Positions 12,291-22,795 of a stretch of 64,000 nucleotides of DNA are shown in pieces. The DNA is from Triangularia verruculosa (lineage: Eukaryota; Ascomycota; Sordariomycetes; Sordariales; Podosporaceae): positions 1 to 64,000 of the forward strand of contig MU863902.1 of assembly GCA_033296885.1 (NCBI GenBank). The letters are read 5' to 3'. A program made the translations under genes and the position numbers. Under the pieces are notes generated by a model that was given only the letters and a program-made list of their open reading frames with translations, made no database searches and had not been told where the DNA came from. The first letter of the stretch is position 1, and every line of letters begins with the position of its first letter.

Positions 12291-15200
12291 ATGTCTGACG
12301 AGGTTTCCGACTTTTTGCGGTCAGTCGAGCTGTTGAAGGAGCGACGCGAGGAGGAGGACGAGGCGCGCTCGCGAGAACTCGAGGAGAGGATTCTGCAGGA
12401 GAAGAGAGAGCGACAGGCCCGACGTGCAGGTACGCAGCCAATCCGTTGTTCTGATTTGACTCCCCATCCGCACATCGCCATCCCGCCGAGCACCCCCTCG
12501 GCCGTCCGAACTGCCCTCAGCCTGCGGCAGGAAACAGCCAGCTAGGGCTGCAATTGTCGTGCTGCTGTGGAATTCCGCCCATTCGACTCTCAGCGCAAGC
12601 GCACTGTGACGTCGCTACTGCCCCCTGCCGGCTCCGAAGTTGAGGTCGTACACATATGCTGGGGAGCCAAGTTAACCATTTGTTTGTTTTCTTTTCACAG
12701 AACGCGCGAGGTCAATTTCACCCCAAAAGTCTTCACCGGCGAACACGCCACCTCCCACTTCACATCGGATTGGTCTTCCGTCGCTCGCCGATGGCACAAG
12801 TCTACCATCACCTGCATTTGAGCGCTCGGGAAGCCCACTGCCCCAGGGTGTATCATCATTGGATGAACCCACGGATATCGTAGCCGATCTCTCGAGCTCA
12901 CCAACAAAAGAAAACGAATCCCCATTCGACTCTGATATCAAGCGCACAAGCGTCTCTGTGACCTCGCCATCTGTCGGTGTAGCTTCTACTCGATCTCCCC
13001 TTTCGTGGCAGAGGAGACCTAGGTCGCAAACTTCCGATCGCAGCAAGATGAGGCCACTATCAATGGTGGCGGCCGAGAACGCTGCTCGAAACTCGCCCAA
13101 CCTTTCCGAACCAGCACCGCCAGCCGAAGAAAGTCTTTCTCGGGACCAAATTGCGCAGTCTTTGGCTAGCAAGGATCCTTCCTGGTTCCGACAAACTGCC
13201 GACCCTGGCCGCGGCTCGGAAACTTTCAGGAAGAGTCAAGTCGAAGACCAAGATACTGTTGATGTCTCTTCATCAGCACGCACACAGCTTCCCGGCATGT
13301 CCCGTCCAGCTGCAATCGAATCTCCCAGAGAAAGCCCTCGACCCGAGTCTGAGGCTTCGCCATTACAGCTTGGATCACCTCTCCCTATCACAAGCGCCCA
13401 GCGTCTCGAACCCCCAACTAGCGATCCAACTAGAGAATCTGACAGCCCAAACACTCATCGCCACTCTATTTCATCACCTGGACGGTCATCGCCAGCACGA
13501 GCCGTATCTCCTACCAAGGGTATGGGTGGGTTTGTGCAGAGTGCCATGATGAAACGTTCTGATAGCGTTAAGCGGTGGAGTGTGAATTCCCCAGGAGGCT
13601 TGCAACGTGCGGACACTGTCCTGTCTCCTAGGGCTAGTCCTCGTCCCACGAGCATGCTCTTCAGAGAGGGGTCGTCGACGCCCCTGTCAAGACCTACTTC
13701 TAGTCATGAAAAGGAGGAGCCCGAAAAGGGAGAAGTTGAAGAGGAAGGACGAAAAGAGGAGAAATATCAGGACGAGGACGAACACATCGCCACCGGTGCA
13801 AAGACTCCAAACCAGCCAAAGACTGAACCGGAGGCTGAACCCGCGAAAACCACTCCTCCGATGAGTCCCTCCAAGACCATGGATCCGCGGAGATGGAGCC
13901 CAACTAAGAGCTCAAGCTGGCTTGAGGCCGCTCTCAACAAACCGGAATCCCCCAAACCAGCTCCCACCCCGACGGCTGCGTCCAATCAGCCTGCATGGAT
14001 GTTGGAGTTGAATAAGGCAAAGGCGCAGAAAGTGGTCAGCGCGAGCTCGGAACCTCTTCGGAGTCCATCCTTCTTGAAGAAGACGGAAGTGAAGACCGAC
14101 GGACTTATGAGGTCCACGCCCATGGGCGCCAGTCTCAAACCGTCTGCGCTGAGCTCCTTCCAAGCTGTTCCTGCGGTCGCAACGAGTGATAAAGCGCCGG
14201 TCGGCGATTTTCGCAACAACCTCAGAAGGCCATCAACAACAAATGAGGCCTTTGAGCCGTCTGCTCTCAGCTTGCCAACAAAGCCAAAGCCTGACTTATT
14301 GCCCAAGAATGATTTTCGCGCCAACCTCAAACACCGTTCACCAGCTCTCGATGCCACCAAGTCATCCGAAGCCGCGGATGAACTGAAAACCGTATTTGGG
14401 AGCCTGCGTAGAACAAAGACGCAAAATTTTGTGGCCCCAGATGAGCTCAAGGACAACATTGTTAGAGGCAAAAGAGGCTTGAGCATTACTGGAGGGCCCA
14501 AAAGGACGGAGCGTGTAGATGAGTTCAAAGACGCCATTCTGAAAAAGAAAGAGGACTTCAAAAAGGCACAGGAAGAGGGACGTGGTGTCACAAGGGAGCT
14601 CAGCTCCGCATCCGAGAAATCACTCCCCGAAGGTCTGGTTAAGAAGCTTGAGCTGAACCGAACAGGCACTTTCTCCCAGTCTTCGCCACCGGAGTTATCT
14701 CTCGCATCTCCTGTGCTTGGGGCTTCCAACCGCTCCAGCTATTTTTCCACGTCTAAGCCGGAGACAAGTGCATCCTCTGTTTCGAAATCCTCGCCGGAGG
14801 CTGATCAGCCTCCCATCTCGCAGTTGGCCGCAGCTCCGAAGCAAACGACCATCCCTGGAAGGCTGGGGGCCCGGGGAAGGGGGAGTGTAGGAGGGCTGGC
14901 AGAGAGATTCAATCCGGCTTTGGCAGGTCTCATAGCAAGAGGTCCGCTAGGAGCCTCCGGCACTACGAAGAGCCCAGGGACCTCCGCTAACGCTGGCTCT
15001 GGAGGAGGCGCCGCGACAGAAGAGCCTACAAAGCCCGGACCACAGTTGACTCATATGACAAAGGGTAGAGCCCGTGGTCCTAAGAGAAAGGCCCCGTCCG
15101 CGGTTGCAAAGCCCGTTGAGCAACCGGTGGCGAAGGCAACGTCTGTCGACTCTAACAAGGAAATCGCCACATTTCCGCCGGCCAAGCCACTCACTTCTCC

Positions 15201-17624
15201 CAAGCCTTCGAGATTCTCTGCTACTGTTGAGTCTGACAGAGAGACCACGCCTACGAAGACCGAAAAACCAGTAACATCTCCCAAGCCTGACAAGTTCTCT
15301 GCGTCCAAGACAGAGAATGAGTCTGCTGTAGACCGACGAAAGTCGTTTATTCTGCAGAGGAGAAAATCCGTAGCGGAGGTCATCGCGCTCGTCGACTCCG
15401 GTAATCGTGTAGCCAAAGACGACACGGAGCCTGTTGGACAACCTATCTCTTTGGTTGGATCTCCTTCCATCAAGACAAGAGCTCGCTCGCAGACCAAAGT
15501 TCACGAGCAGGCGGCAGCACTCGCGGCACTCAGTCAACAGACATCAAAGCCCGCAGATGCAGAGCTTTCAGCAGCGTCTACCCCCATCAGGAATCGTCCT
15601 CGGTCTACCACAAGGGTTCATGAGCAGGCTGCGGCACTCGCAGCTCTTGCTGCTAAGGGTCAGCAAGCTGCCGAAGAGCCGGCAGCTGTATCGACCCCTA
15701 CCAGAACCCGCTCTCGCTCCCCAACTAAGGTGTTCGATCAGGTAGCCGCCCTGGCGGCAAAGAACCAAGCTCTTGGTGCGGCCGAGGACGACACTGCTTC
15801 GGCATCTTCGAGTCCAAGGAAGCTTGATTTGAAGAGGATTTCTAAGTTTATGGATCAGCAGGATCAGGCAACCATCTTGCCTGAGCCTGTGAAGTCACGG
15901 CCTGCTTCGCCTACGAAGGAGCGCTTCACCAGTGTTGCCAGCCCTCAACCCGAGCCTGTTGCTTTACGGTCAGCTTCGCCCTCCAAGGACCGCTTCTCTG
16001 GTTTGGCTAGTCCCTCGGCTGGAAAGCAGTTGTTGAGTGAGAAGCCCCAACTTGAGCCGGCCGCATCGATCAAGACGACCTCCCCGGTTCTTGGTGGTAA
16101 TGTCGGGCTGAGCTCAACACAGCCCGAAATACCCCCCAAACCGCTTCGGAAGGATACAAGAGAGTTCGATCACCCTCCAAGGGTACCGCCAAAGGGCGCT
16201 AGGCCACTCCCCGAACCACCGGCAGTCACGTCTACGCCTCCTCGGACGGCCGCGTCTCCCCCACCTCGGGTACCATCTCCTCTCAGGTCCCCTTCTAAGC
16301 ACGCTTCGGATGCTTCAACTTTGCTTACCGATTTCTTTGGCCCAGAGCGTCCCCGGCGAAAGTACACTACCGACGCAGCCGAGATTCTCATGAAACGATC
16401 GGTATCTACGGCGACCGTCCGCACCCAACAAGCACAGCTTTTCCAACTAACCCCCGAGGGCAAGAAGATGCCTGTGCCTACGCATCATGAGAGGGTTTTG
16501 TTTGAGCGTGAAATGTATCTCTGCCCCCACTCTTTTATCGACAGTTCTGGAAGGAGTGTGAACGAGATTTACTTTTGGGCTGGTGACGAGGTGCCTCGGA
16601 CCGTGGTTGAGGATACATACCTTTTTGCGGCGAGAGAAGCGCGATCGTTTGGTGGCAAGCTCATCAAAATGACACAGGGCAAGGAAAGCTGCGAGTTCTT
16701 GCAGGCTCTTGGCGGCATTATCATTGTTCGCCGCGGATCCAGCAACAAGTACGATTCGCTCGCACCGCACATGCTCTGCGGCAGACGTTATCTTGGCCAG
16801 GTCGCGTTTGACGAGGTTGACTTTTCGCCTCTGAGCCTGTGCTCTGGTTTCCCTTATTTGATCACCCAGCAAGGCAAATGCACTCTTTGGAAGGGCCGAG
16901 GTAGTGACGTTGAGGAGCTGGGTTGTGCTAGATTGGTCGGTATGGATCTTGCCTTGATGGGCGAGTTGGGCGAGGTTGAGGAGGGCTATGAGACCCAAAA
17001 GTTTTGGGACATCTTTGGCGCCGGTGCCAACGCCACTACGAGACCTATCTCGGCAGACCACTGGAGGCTGAAGCGGAATTATGAGAGGTACAACAACAGA
17101 CTGTTCGTTGCCAATGCCGATGCCTCCAGCAGCACACAGGTATGGAATAGCTGTTACCAACACCGTGGTATCACCTTACTAACATGAGCTATTAGATCGA
17201 GGAACTAGCACCTTTTAGCCAAACAGACCTTTCATCGTCTCGGATATACGTCCTCGATGCCTTTTTCGAGATTTACATCATCGTCGGAGGCAAGTCACAG
17301 ATGCAATACGCATCGTTCCACAACGCGCTTGACTTTGCGCAAGAATATGCCATCCTTGCCGCTGGCATGGAGGACAGGCCTTTTGTCCCTGTTGCCACCG
17401 TGGTCTTGGAGGGGATTCCCAGAGATCTGAAGGCAGTGTTCAGAAAGTGGAGAGACGCTGCCAGCCCTACCAGAATGGCGGTGCCCCTTCAGCAACAGCA
17501 GCAGCAACAAGCTGTTGAGCCCCAGCGAAGCAGCAGTTCTGGAAGCAGCAAGGGTGGTTTGAGAAGAGCGAGGAGTTTGAAGATTGTGCCTTTGGGGTTG
17601 GCGTTGAGGGCTGTGCAGGAATAG
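12291..17624 (+). CDS. DUF4045 and gelsolin-repeat protein, probable actin-associated
   Basis: Three exons: 12291-12429, 12701-17139 and 17196-17624, coding 1668 aa. The first intron is long (271 nt, GTACGC..CACAG), the second 56 nt with a CTAAC branch site. Residues about 12-46 form a highly charged Glu/Arg helix. A long Ser/Pro-rich disordered region follows with many S-P sites. Around residues 545-670 there are repeated short D-F-R-x-N-L, E-L-K and E-F-K-D-A-I elements, which fit the fungal DUF4045 region. Later there are tandem copies of an R-S-x-T-K-V-H-E-Q-A-A-A-L-A-A-L unit. The C-terminal 370 residues read as gelsolin-like repeats (NEIYFWAGDEVP near 1333, then FPYLI..LWKGRG, then RIYVLDAFFEIYIIVG). 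A role in actin filament binding or capping is inference from these repeats. A poly-Gln tract lies close to the C-terminus. Confidence 0.88.
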
Positions 17625-18286
17625 GGTAATAAAGGCCGAAACTAATCACCGGATGGAAGAGCATTATATTTTCTTTTACTTTTCTGTTCGTTCGTGGAAA
17701 TAATTTCAGAGGGAGTCGCTGGCGGCCGAGTTCTTTTTCTTCTTCTCTGTTTCATCTCCTGTTCTGGCAGGCATTTTGCACGCTCTTTTCGTTTTCCTTT
17801 TCTACCTGATGTAAAGTTCGGTGTTTTGTATCAGCATAGCACACAGGAGGTCTCTTTGCTGTTATTTAGATCGAGCAAGCGGGGTTGTTTCCCGCTTATG
17901 GGAAGGCGTCAAGGGTAAAAGGAAAGGGGCTAGATAAATTTGGCTGCTGCTGATGGATGAAAGAGGACAATGGGAGATAGGCGGTGGATATAACTGACAC
18001 ATAATGTACACAATTATATTATTTCCGCTACTCTACTGAGTGCTTGTTTGTTTGGGTTCCACCCAAATGCGAGATGCCTATCGAATGCCAACTCCCCAAG
18101 AACGCCATAACCAAATGCTCCCTTGAAACAGCATGTCTTCCTCTGTCCTGGTATCTTTTGCTTGTTCCCCAAACGCCAAAAATAGCAAAATATTGCGCCA
18201 ATACGTCCAGACCTGATGTCAACAACCAGAAAGCAGCTCCTAACCTCTTCGGCCCGTTCCACACACCATCGTTACTATGCCTCTCT
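17625..18286. other. Tail-to-tail intergenic region (gelsolin gene / med10)
   Basis: About 660 bases between two converging genes, so it should hold both 3'UTRs and poly(A) sites. An AATAAA-like string occurs just after the gelsolin-gene stop codon. I see no gene. Confidence 0.5.
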
Positions 18287-18853
18287 TTAATGTCTCTGCT
18301 GCCCCTGAACCTGCCCCTGACCCTGTCCTTGCCCTCCTCCCTCCTCGCCAAGCAACACCGGCCCCGGCCCGCCCGTCTCCTCCACCACCCTCATCGCATC
18401 CTCCTTGCACTCGGGCATGGCCGCCGCCATCTCGCGCGCCAACACATCGCGAAAGTCCCGAAACGCGTGCATCTTGCCTCTGGTCAGCTGATTAAGCCGC
18501 CGGACCAGCTCGACGAACTCGCGGGTGTAGATGTCTGGGTTGCGGCCGTTTTCGACGTATTCCATCAAGGGGAGGGGGATGCCGGGGGTTTGGGAGGGGG
18601 GCAGGGCGTTGGCTAGGCGGTGGACTTTGAGGAGCGAGTCGTCTAGGGTTGTGAGGTCGGATGCGAGAGAGTCGCGGGAGGGCCGGCCGGCGGAGTCGTA
18701 GAGGGAGATGTTGGTTAGGGTTTGGAAGAGGAGGGTTAAGGTTGTAGAGACGGAGTCTGTATAGGGCCGTTAGGATTATGGGGGAAGGGAAAATGGGAAG
18801 AGGAAGGGGACGGGACCTTTTACTTGGGGCAGGTCGGAGGTTACGGGGGCCAT
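18287..18853 (-). CDS. med10: Mediator of RNA polymerase II transcription subunit 10
   Basis: Exons on the minus strand: 18853-18817 and 18756-18287, giving 168 aa. The core motif is clear: I-P-L-P-L-M-E-Y-V-E-N-G-R-N-P-D followed by YTREFVELVRRLNQLTRGK and FRDFRDVLAREM, the signature of Med10/Nut2. This protein belongs to the Mediator middle module, which links transcription factors to RNA polymerase II in the nucleus. The C-terminal tail is a Gly/Gln repeat of low complexity. The first exon is the uncertain part. The strong-looking GTAAAA donor (at 18823) gives a frame that stops at once, whereas a weak GTCCCG donor (at 18816) to the CAG acceptor at 18757 keeps the frame. The gene is divergent from drs1, with 634 bases between the two start codons. 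Confidence 0.87.
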
Positions 18854-19487
18854 GGCTGTGGTTGGTTGATTTGGGAATGTAAGGCTGAGGTTGATGGTGG
18901 TAGTTAAGGTAAGTTTTTTTTGCGAACGCGGTACGCGACGTGGTGCGTGGTTGAGAGAGGTGGGAATAGAAGTTCTTGCAATGAACATTGAGGCTGGAGG
19001 CTGTCAGCGAACAATGATGGATGCATGCGCAAAGGTGGGGCGAGCCGCTATGGAGTCTGCCAGCCAGCCTTGTGTAGGTTGTTAGCGGATCTGAGCTGCG
19101 AGCTATAGTGGAGCCGACGTCTGAACTTTTGGAAGCTGAGGTGAGCAGGTCTACCATACACCGGTCGCAACTTGTCGCGTAGATGTAGGCTAAATAGAAC
19201 TCTTTAGTTATGCGCCAATTGAATACAAAACTGTCTTCAAAAGGCCTTGCTTAGACTGTTCAATGGGTTAGAGCGTCAGGTTGGTGGTGTAAGTATAAGC
19301 TTATCTCCAAGAACACCCGGCCTTATCGCCCACCGCCCGGCAGAAAAAGTTCCCTGTCCCAAATTTTTTGAACGGACAGGCCCCCACCAGCAATTGGCTG
19401 CAGTCCCCGTCCATACAAACTTTTGAGATTGCCTGCGAGACCAAGCAAACTGGGGCAATCCAATCCAATCCAATCCAGCAAACCACG
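18854..19487. promoter_or_regulatory. Divergent promoter region between med10 and drs1
   Basis: The 634 bases between two head-to-head start codons must carry both promoters. A CCAAT-like tandem (three CAATC units, about 19457-19474) lies just before the drs1 ATG, within the likely leader. No gene is seen. Confidence 0.5.
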
Positions 19488-21933
19488 ATGGCGCCCGTTC
19501 AAAAGAAAAGAAAGACGGTCGATGACGACTTTATTCTCACCATTTCCGACAATGAAGAAATTCCAAACGAGGAGGAGGAGGTCGACGAGATCGCCGCTGT
19601 CGCCCGCCCAAAGAAGAAGGCCAAGACGGTAAAAAAGGACAAGAGGGGCAAAAGAGGAAAGAAGCAACAAAGAGAGCAGGAGGAGGAGGAAGAAGATGAG
19701 GAGAAGGATGACAAGGAGGCTGTCTGGGACGATGGCGCTATGGACTCCGATTTCGAATTCGCGCTCGACGATGGGAATAATTTCGGCGACGAGTTCGACA
19801 GTGCGTGGGGATTCGAAGATGCGAAGAAGAATATGGTCAAGGGGGGCGAGAACAAGGTTATGGTCGATTTAGATGCGATTATTGAGAGGCGGCTGGCTAA
19901 GAAGGAGGCCAAGGCTGGCAAGAAGCAAGAGAAGGACGAGGAAGTGGAAGAGGAGGATGAGGATGAGGAAATGGCTGCTGTGGATCTTGATGATGATGAG
20001 GACGAGGTCTTGGCTGATGATGGCTTTGGTATGGGAGTAGGGTCAGATGTCGATGAGGACGAGAAGGAGACAAAAGAAGGCTCTGATTCCGAAGAAGAGG
20101 ACGGAGAAGAAGACGGCAAGGCTGAGGATGACGACGACGCCGCCTCCGACAACGACTCGGTCGCGACACCTATCAACCACCCCGACGACGACAAGGAAGA
20201 CTCCGAATCCGAAGACGACGAAGAAGACGCCGAGGAAGAAGCCAAGAGGAAAGAGTTCTTTGCGGACGACGAGGATATCAAGCAAGAAAAAGGTGTTCAT
20301 TCTTCGTTCCTGGAGATGTCTCTTTCGCGCCCCATTCTCAAGGGTCTGAACTCGGTCGGATTCACAAAGCCCACACCCATTCAGTCGAAGACAATACCAA
20401 TTGCGCTCATGGGCAAGGATGTCGTCGGCGGTGCCGTCACTGGTTCCGGTAAAACAGGAGCCTTCCTCGTTCCCATCTTGGAGCGTCTTCTCTATCGGTC
20501 AAAGAAGGTGGCGACAACCAGAGTTGTCATTTTGGCGCCAACACGTGAGCTGGCCATCCAGTGTCATGCTGTTGGTGTCAAGCTGGCTTCACACACCGAC
20601 ATCAAGTTTTGCTTGGCTGTTGGTGGTCTTAGTTTGAAGGTCCAGGAACAGGAGTTGCGCCTGAGGCCAGACGTGGTCATCGCCACGCCTGGTCGTTTCA
20701 TTGATCATATGCGCAACTCTGCCAGCTTTGCCGTGGAGACTGTCGAAATTCTGGTGCTTGATGAGGCCGACAGAATGCTCGAAGACGGTTTCGCGGACGA
20801 GCTCAATGAAATCCTCACCACCCTGCCCAAGTCCAGACAAACGATGCTCTTCTCCGCCACCATGACATCGTCAGTTGACAGGCTCATTCGCGCCGGCCTC
20901 AACAAGCCTGCCCGCATCCAGGTCGATTCCCAGAAGAAGACTGCCAGCAACCTCAGACAAGAGTTTGTGCGGTTGCGGCCTGGTCGCGAGAAGAAGCGCA
21001 TGGGTTACTTGGTACACATCTGCAAGACGCTCTACACAGAGCGTGTCATCATTTTCTTCAGGCAAAAGAAGATTGCGCACGAAACCCGCATCATATTTGG
21101 TCTTTTGGGCATGACCTGCGCGGAGCTTCACGGTAGCATGAACCAAGCACAGGTATGTTGAAGTTCTCTGCATCAATAGCAACTGTGAGACTAACAAGCT
21201 ACAGCGTATTGCCAGTGTTGAAGCGTTCAGAGACGGCAAGGTAAATTTCTTGCTGGCCACTGATTTGGCCTCTCGTGGTTTGGATATCAAGGGCGTCGAC
21301 ACCGTCATCAACTACGAAGCTCCCCAGAACTTGGAAATCTACATCCATCGTATCGGCCGTACTGCTCGTGCTGGCCGCAGCGGTGTCGCTATCACTCTTG
21401 CTGCTGAGCCTGACCGCAAGGTGGTTAAGGCGGCTGTCAGAGCGGGTAAGGCGCAAGGCGCGAAGATCACCAGTAGGATTATCGAGTCTGCAGATGCCGA
21501 CAAATGGCAAGATCAGATCGACGACATGCAAGGCGAGATCAAGGAGATTATCCAAGAAGAGAAGGAGGAGAAGCAGCTTCAGCAAGTGGAGATGCAGGTT
21601 AAGAAGGGTGAGAACTTGATCAAGTACGAGGACGAGATTGCAGCGAGACCCAAGCGCACATGGTTCGAGACACAGCAGGACAAGAGAGCTGCCAAATTGG
21701 CTGGCCGCGAAGAGCTCAACGGCATAAGGGAGCAGCTCAAGAAGAAGAACCAGGGCAAGCTCAGCAACAAGGACAAGAAGAAGCTTGATGCCAAGCAAGA
21801 GTTGAAGGAAGGCAGGACATGGAAGAAGGGCAAGGAAGAGAGAGCCGGCAAGGGAGCAATCCTCAACCTCTCCAAGGTGAAGAAGCCCAAAGCGAAGGGA
21901 CCGGCTGGAAAGAAGGCGTTCAAGAGAAGGTAG
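19488..21933 (+). CDS. drs1: DEAD-box ATP-dependent RNA helicase Drs1
   Basis: Two exons: 19488-21152 and 21205-21933, with a 52-nt phase-0 intron (GTATGT..CTAAC..ACAG). The product is 797 aa. Residues 1-280 are extremely acidic and lysine-rich, typical of nucleolar Drs1/DDX27. The helicase core follows: Q motif GFTKPTPIQ near 291, motif I AVTGSGKTGAF near 316, PTRELA, TPGR, motif II DEAD near 425, motif III SAT near 455, and motif VI HRIGRTARAG near 602. The C-terminal 150 residues are basic coiled coil (KKLDAKQELKEGR, ending in KKAFKRR), likely nucleolar targeting. Drs1 works in 60S ribosomal subunit assembly, in 27S pre-rRNA processing. The ATG at 19488 is preceded by ACCACG and begins with MAPVQKKRK. 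An upstream in-frame start at 19368 is less likely because it would add a leader without conserved content. Confidence 0.95.
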
Positions 21934-22795
21934 TGGTCAGAGTGATATCCCAACGTTGACAGCATTGTAATACAAGCATATTTGGTTATTTTCCACTACA
22001 CTCCCTGCTCATGTTCATTGTCAACGTCAGGGGTGCTGGGTGTGGCTCGTGCTCCAGCTAGCTCCCAGTTGACTGGTCGCCTGGCGTAGTGACGTAATTC
22101 GCAACTGAGCTCTAAGTCAAGCAGCGCACCAGCTTCTGGGAAGATCGATACAACGTGCGAACATCTTTTGGAAATCCCGGCATTATTTGCGCACTTGTTG
22201 TAGCTGTCTCTTTTCTGGGAGTTGAAGCCTTCGAATAGGCGCACCAGAGCGCTGCTTGCCTTGTGTCCCATCTGTCGCGAAGTTCCCCACGTTCCTAGTT
22301 CCAGCTCACTGGACGTCCACACTTCTCCCGGCCTCCCTCCCCTGCCGTCAGCCTTGACAGGGTCTTCCTTTTCAGCCACGTCCTCTCAGCCTTGATGCTG
22401 GTTTTCTTCTACGAACATTGTTTACAGACATATTAGCAAAACTGGCACCCAGTTTCAAACGACTACTCAATCTTCTTTCCAAGGTCTCGCCAAGGCCGAC
22501 TTCACGCAACGGATCCTCACTTTTGCGCCATCTTTTTCCCTTCCCCGCGATCCGCCAGCGCCTTCGGGAGCGTCTTCTCAACTTCCGTCTCAACACACGC
22601 CCGCGGTATAAGCAGCGCGCACAAAGCCGAATATATAGATTCCTCGTCGAACGCGAGCGGAAGCGCCTGGAGCGCATAAGGCTGGTGGACATTGTTCGTC
22701 ACCAGCTACAGCTGGGGGCAAAACCCATCCGGTGCTTGACTCCAGGCGCAGGACCGAAAGAGAGTTCGAGCGAGAAGGTTAGAGAGAACAATAAA
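21934..22795. promoter_or_regulatory. Intergenic region and 5' leader upstream of app1
   Basis: About 860 bases between the drs1 stop and the app1 ATG on the same strand. The last 378 bases (22418-22795) stay open in the app1 frame but contain no in-frame ATG. This is described under the findings. Confidence 0.5.

Noticed and set aside
16447..17163. 238-codon minus-strand frame
   Set aside because: It lies entirely opposite the gelsolin-repeat exon, whose motifs and splice sites are convincing; it is a shadow frame.
19499..20281. Long Ser-rich open frame on the minus strand
   Set aside because: It is the complement of the Glu/Asp-rich GAG/GAC codons of Drs1 and has no independent support.
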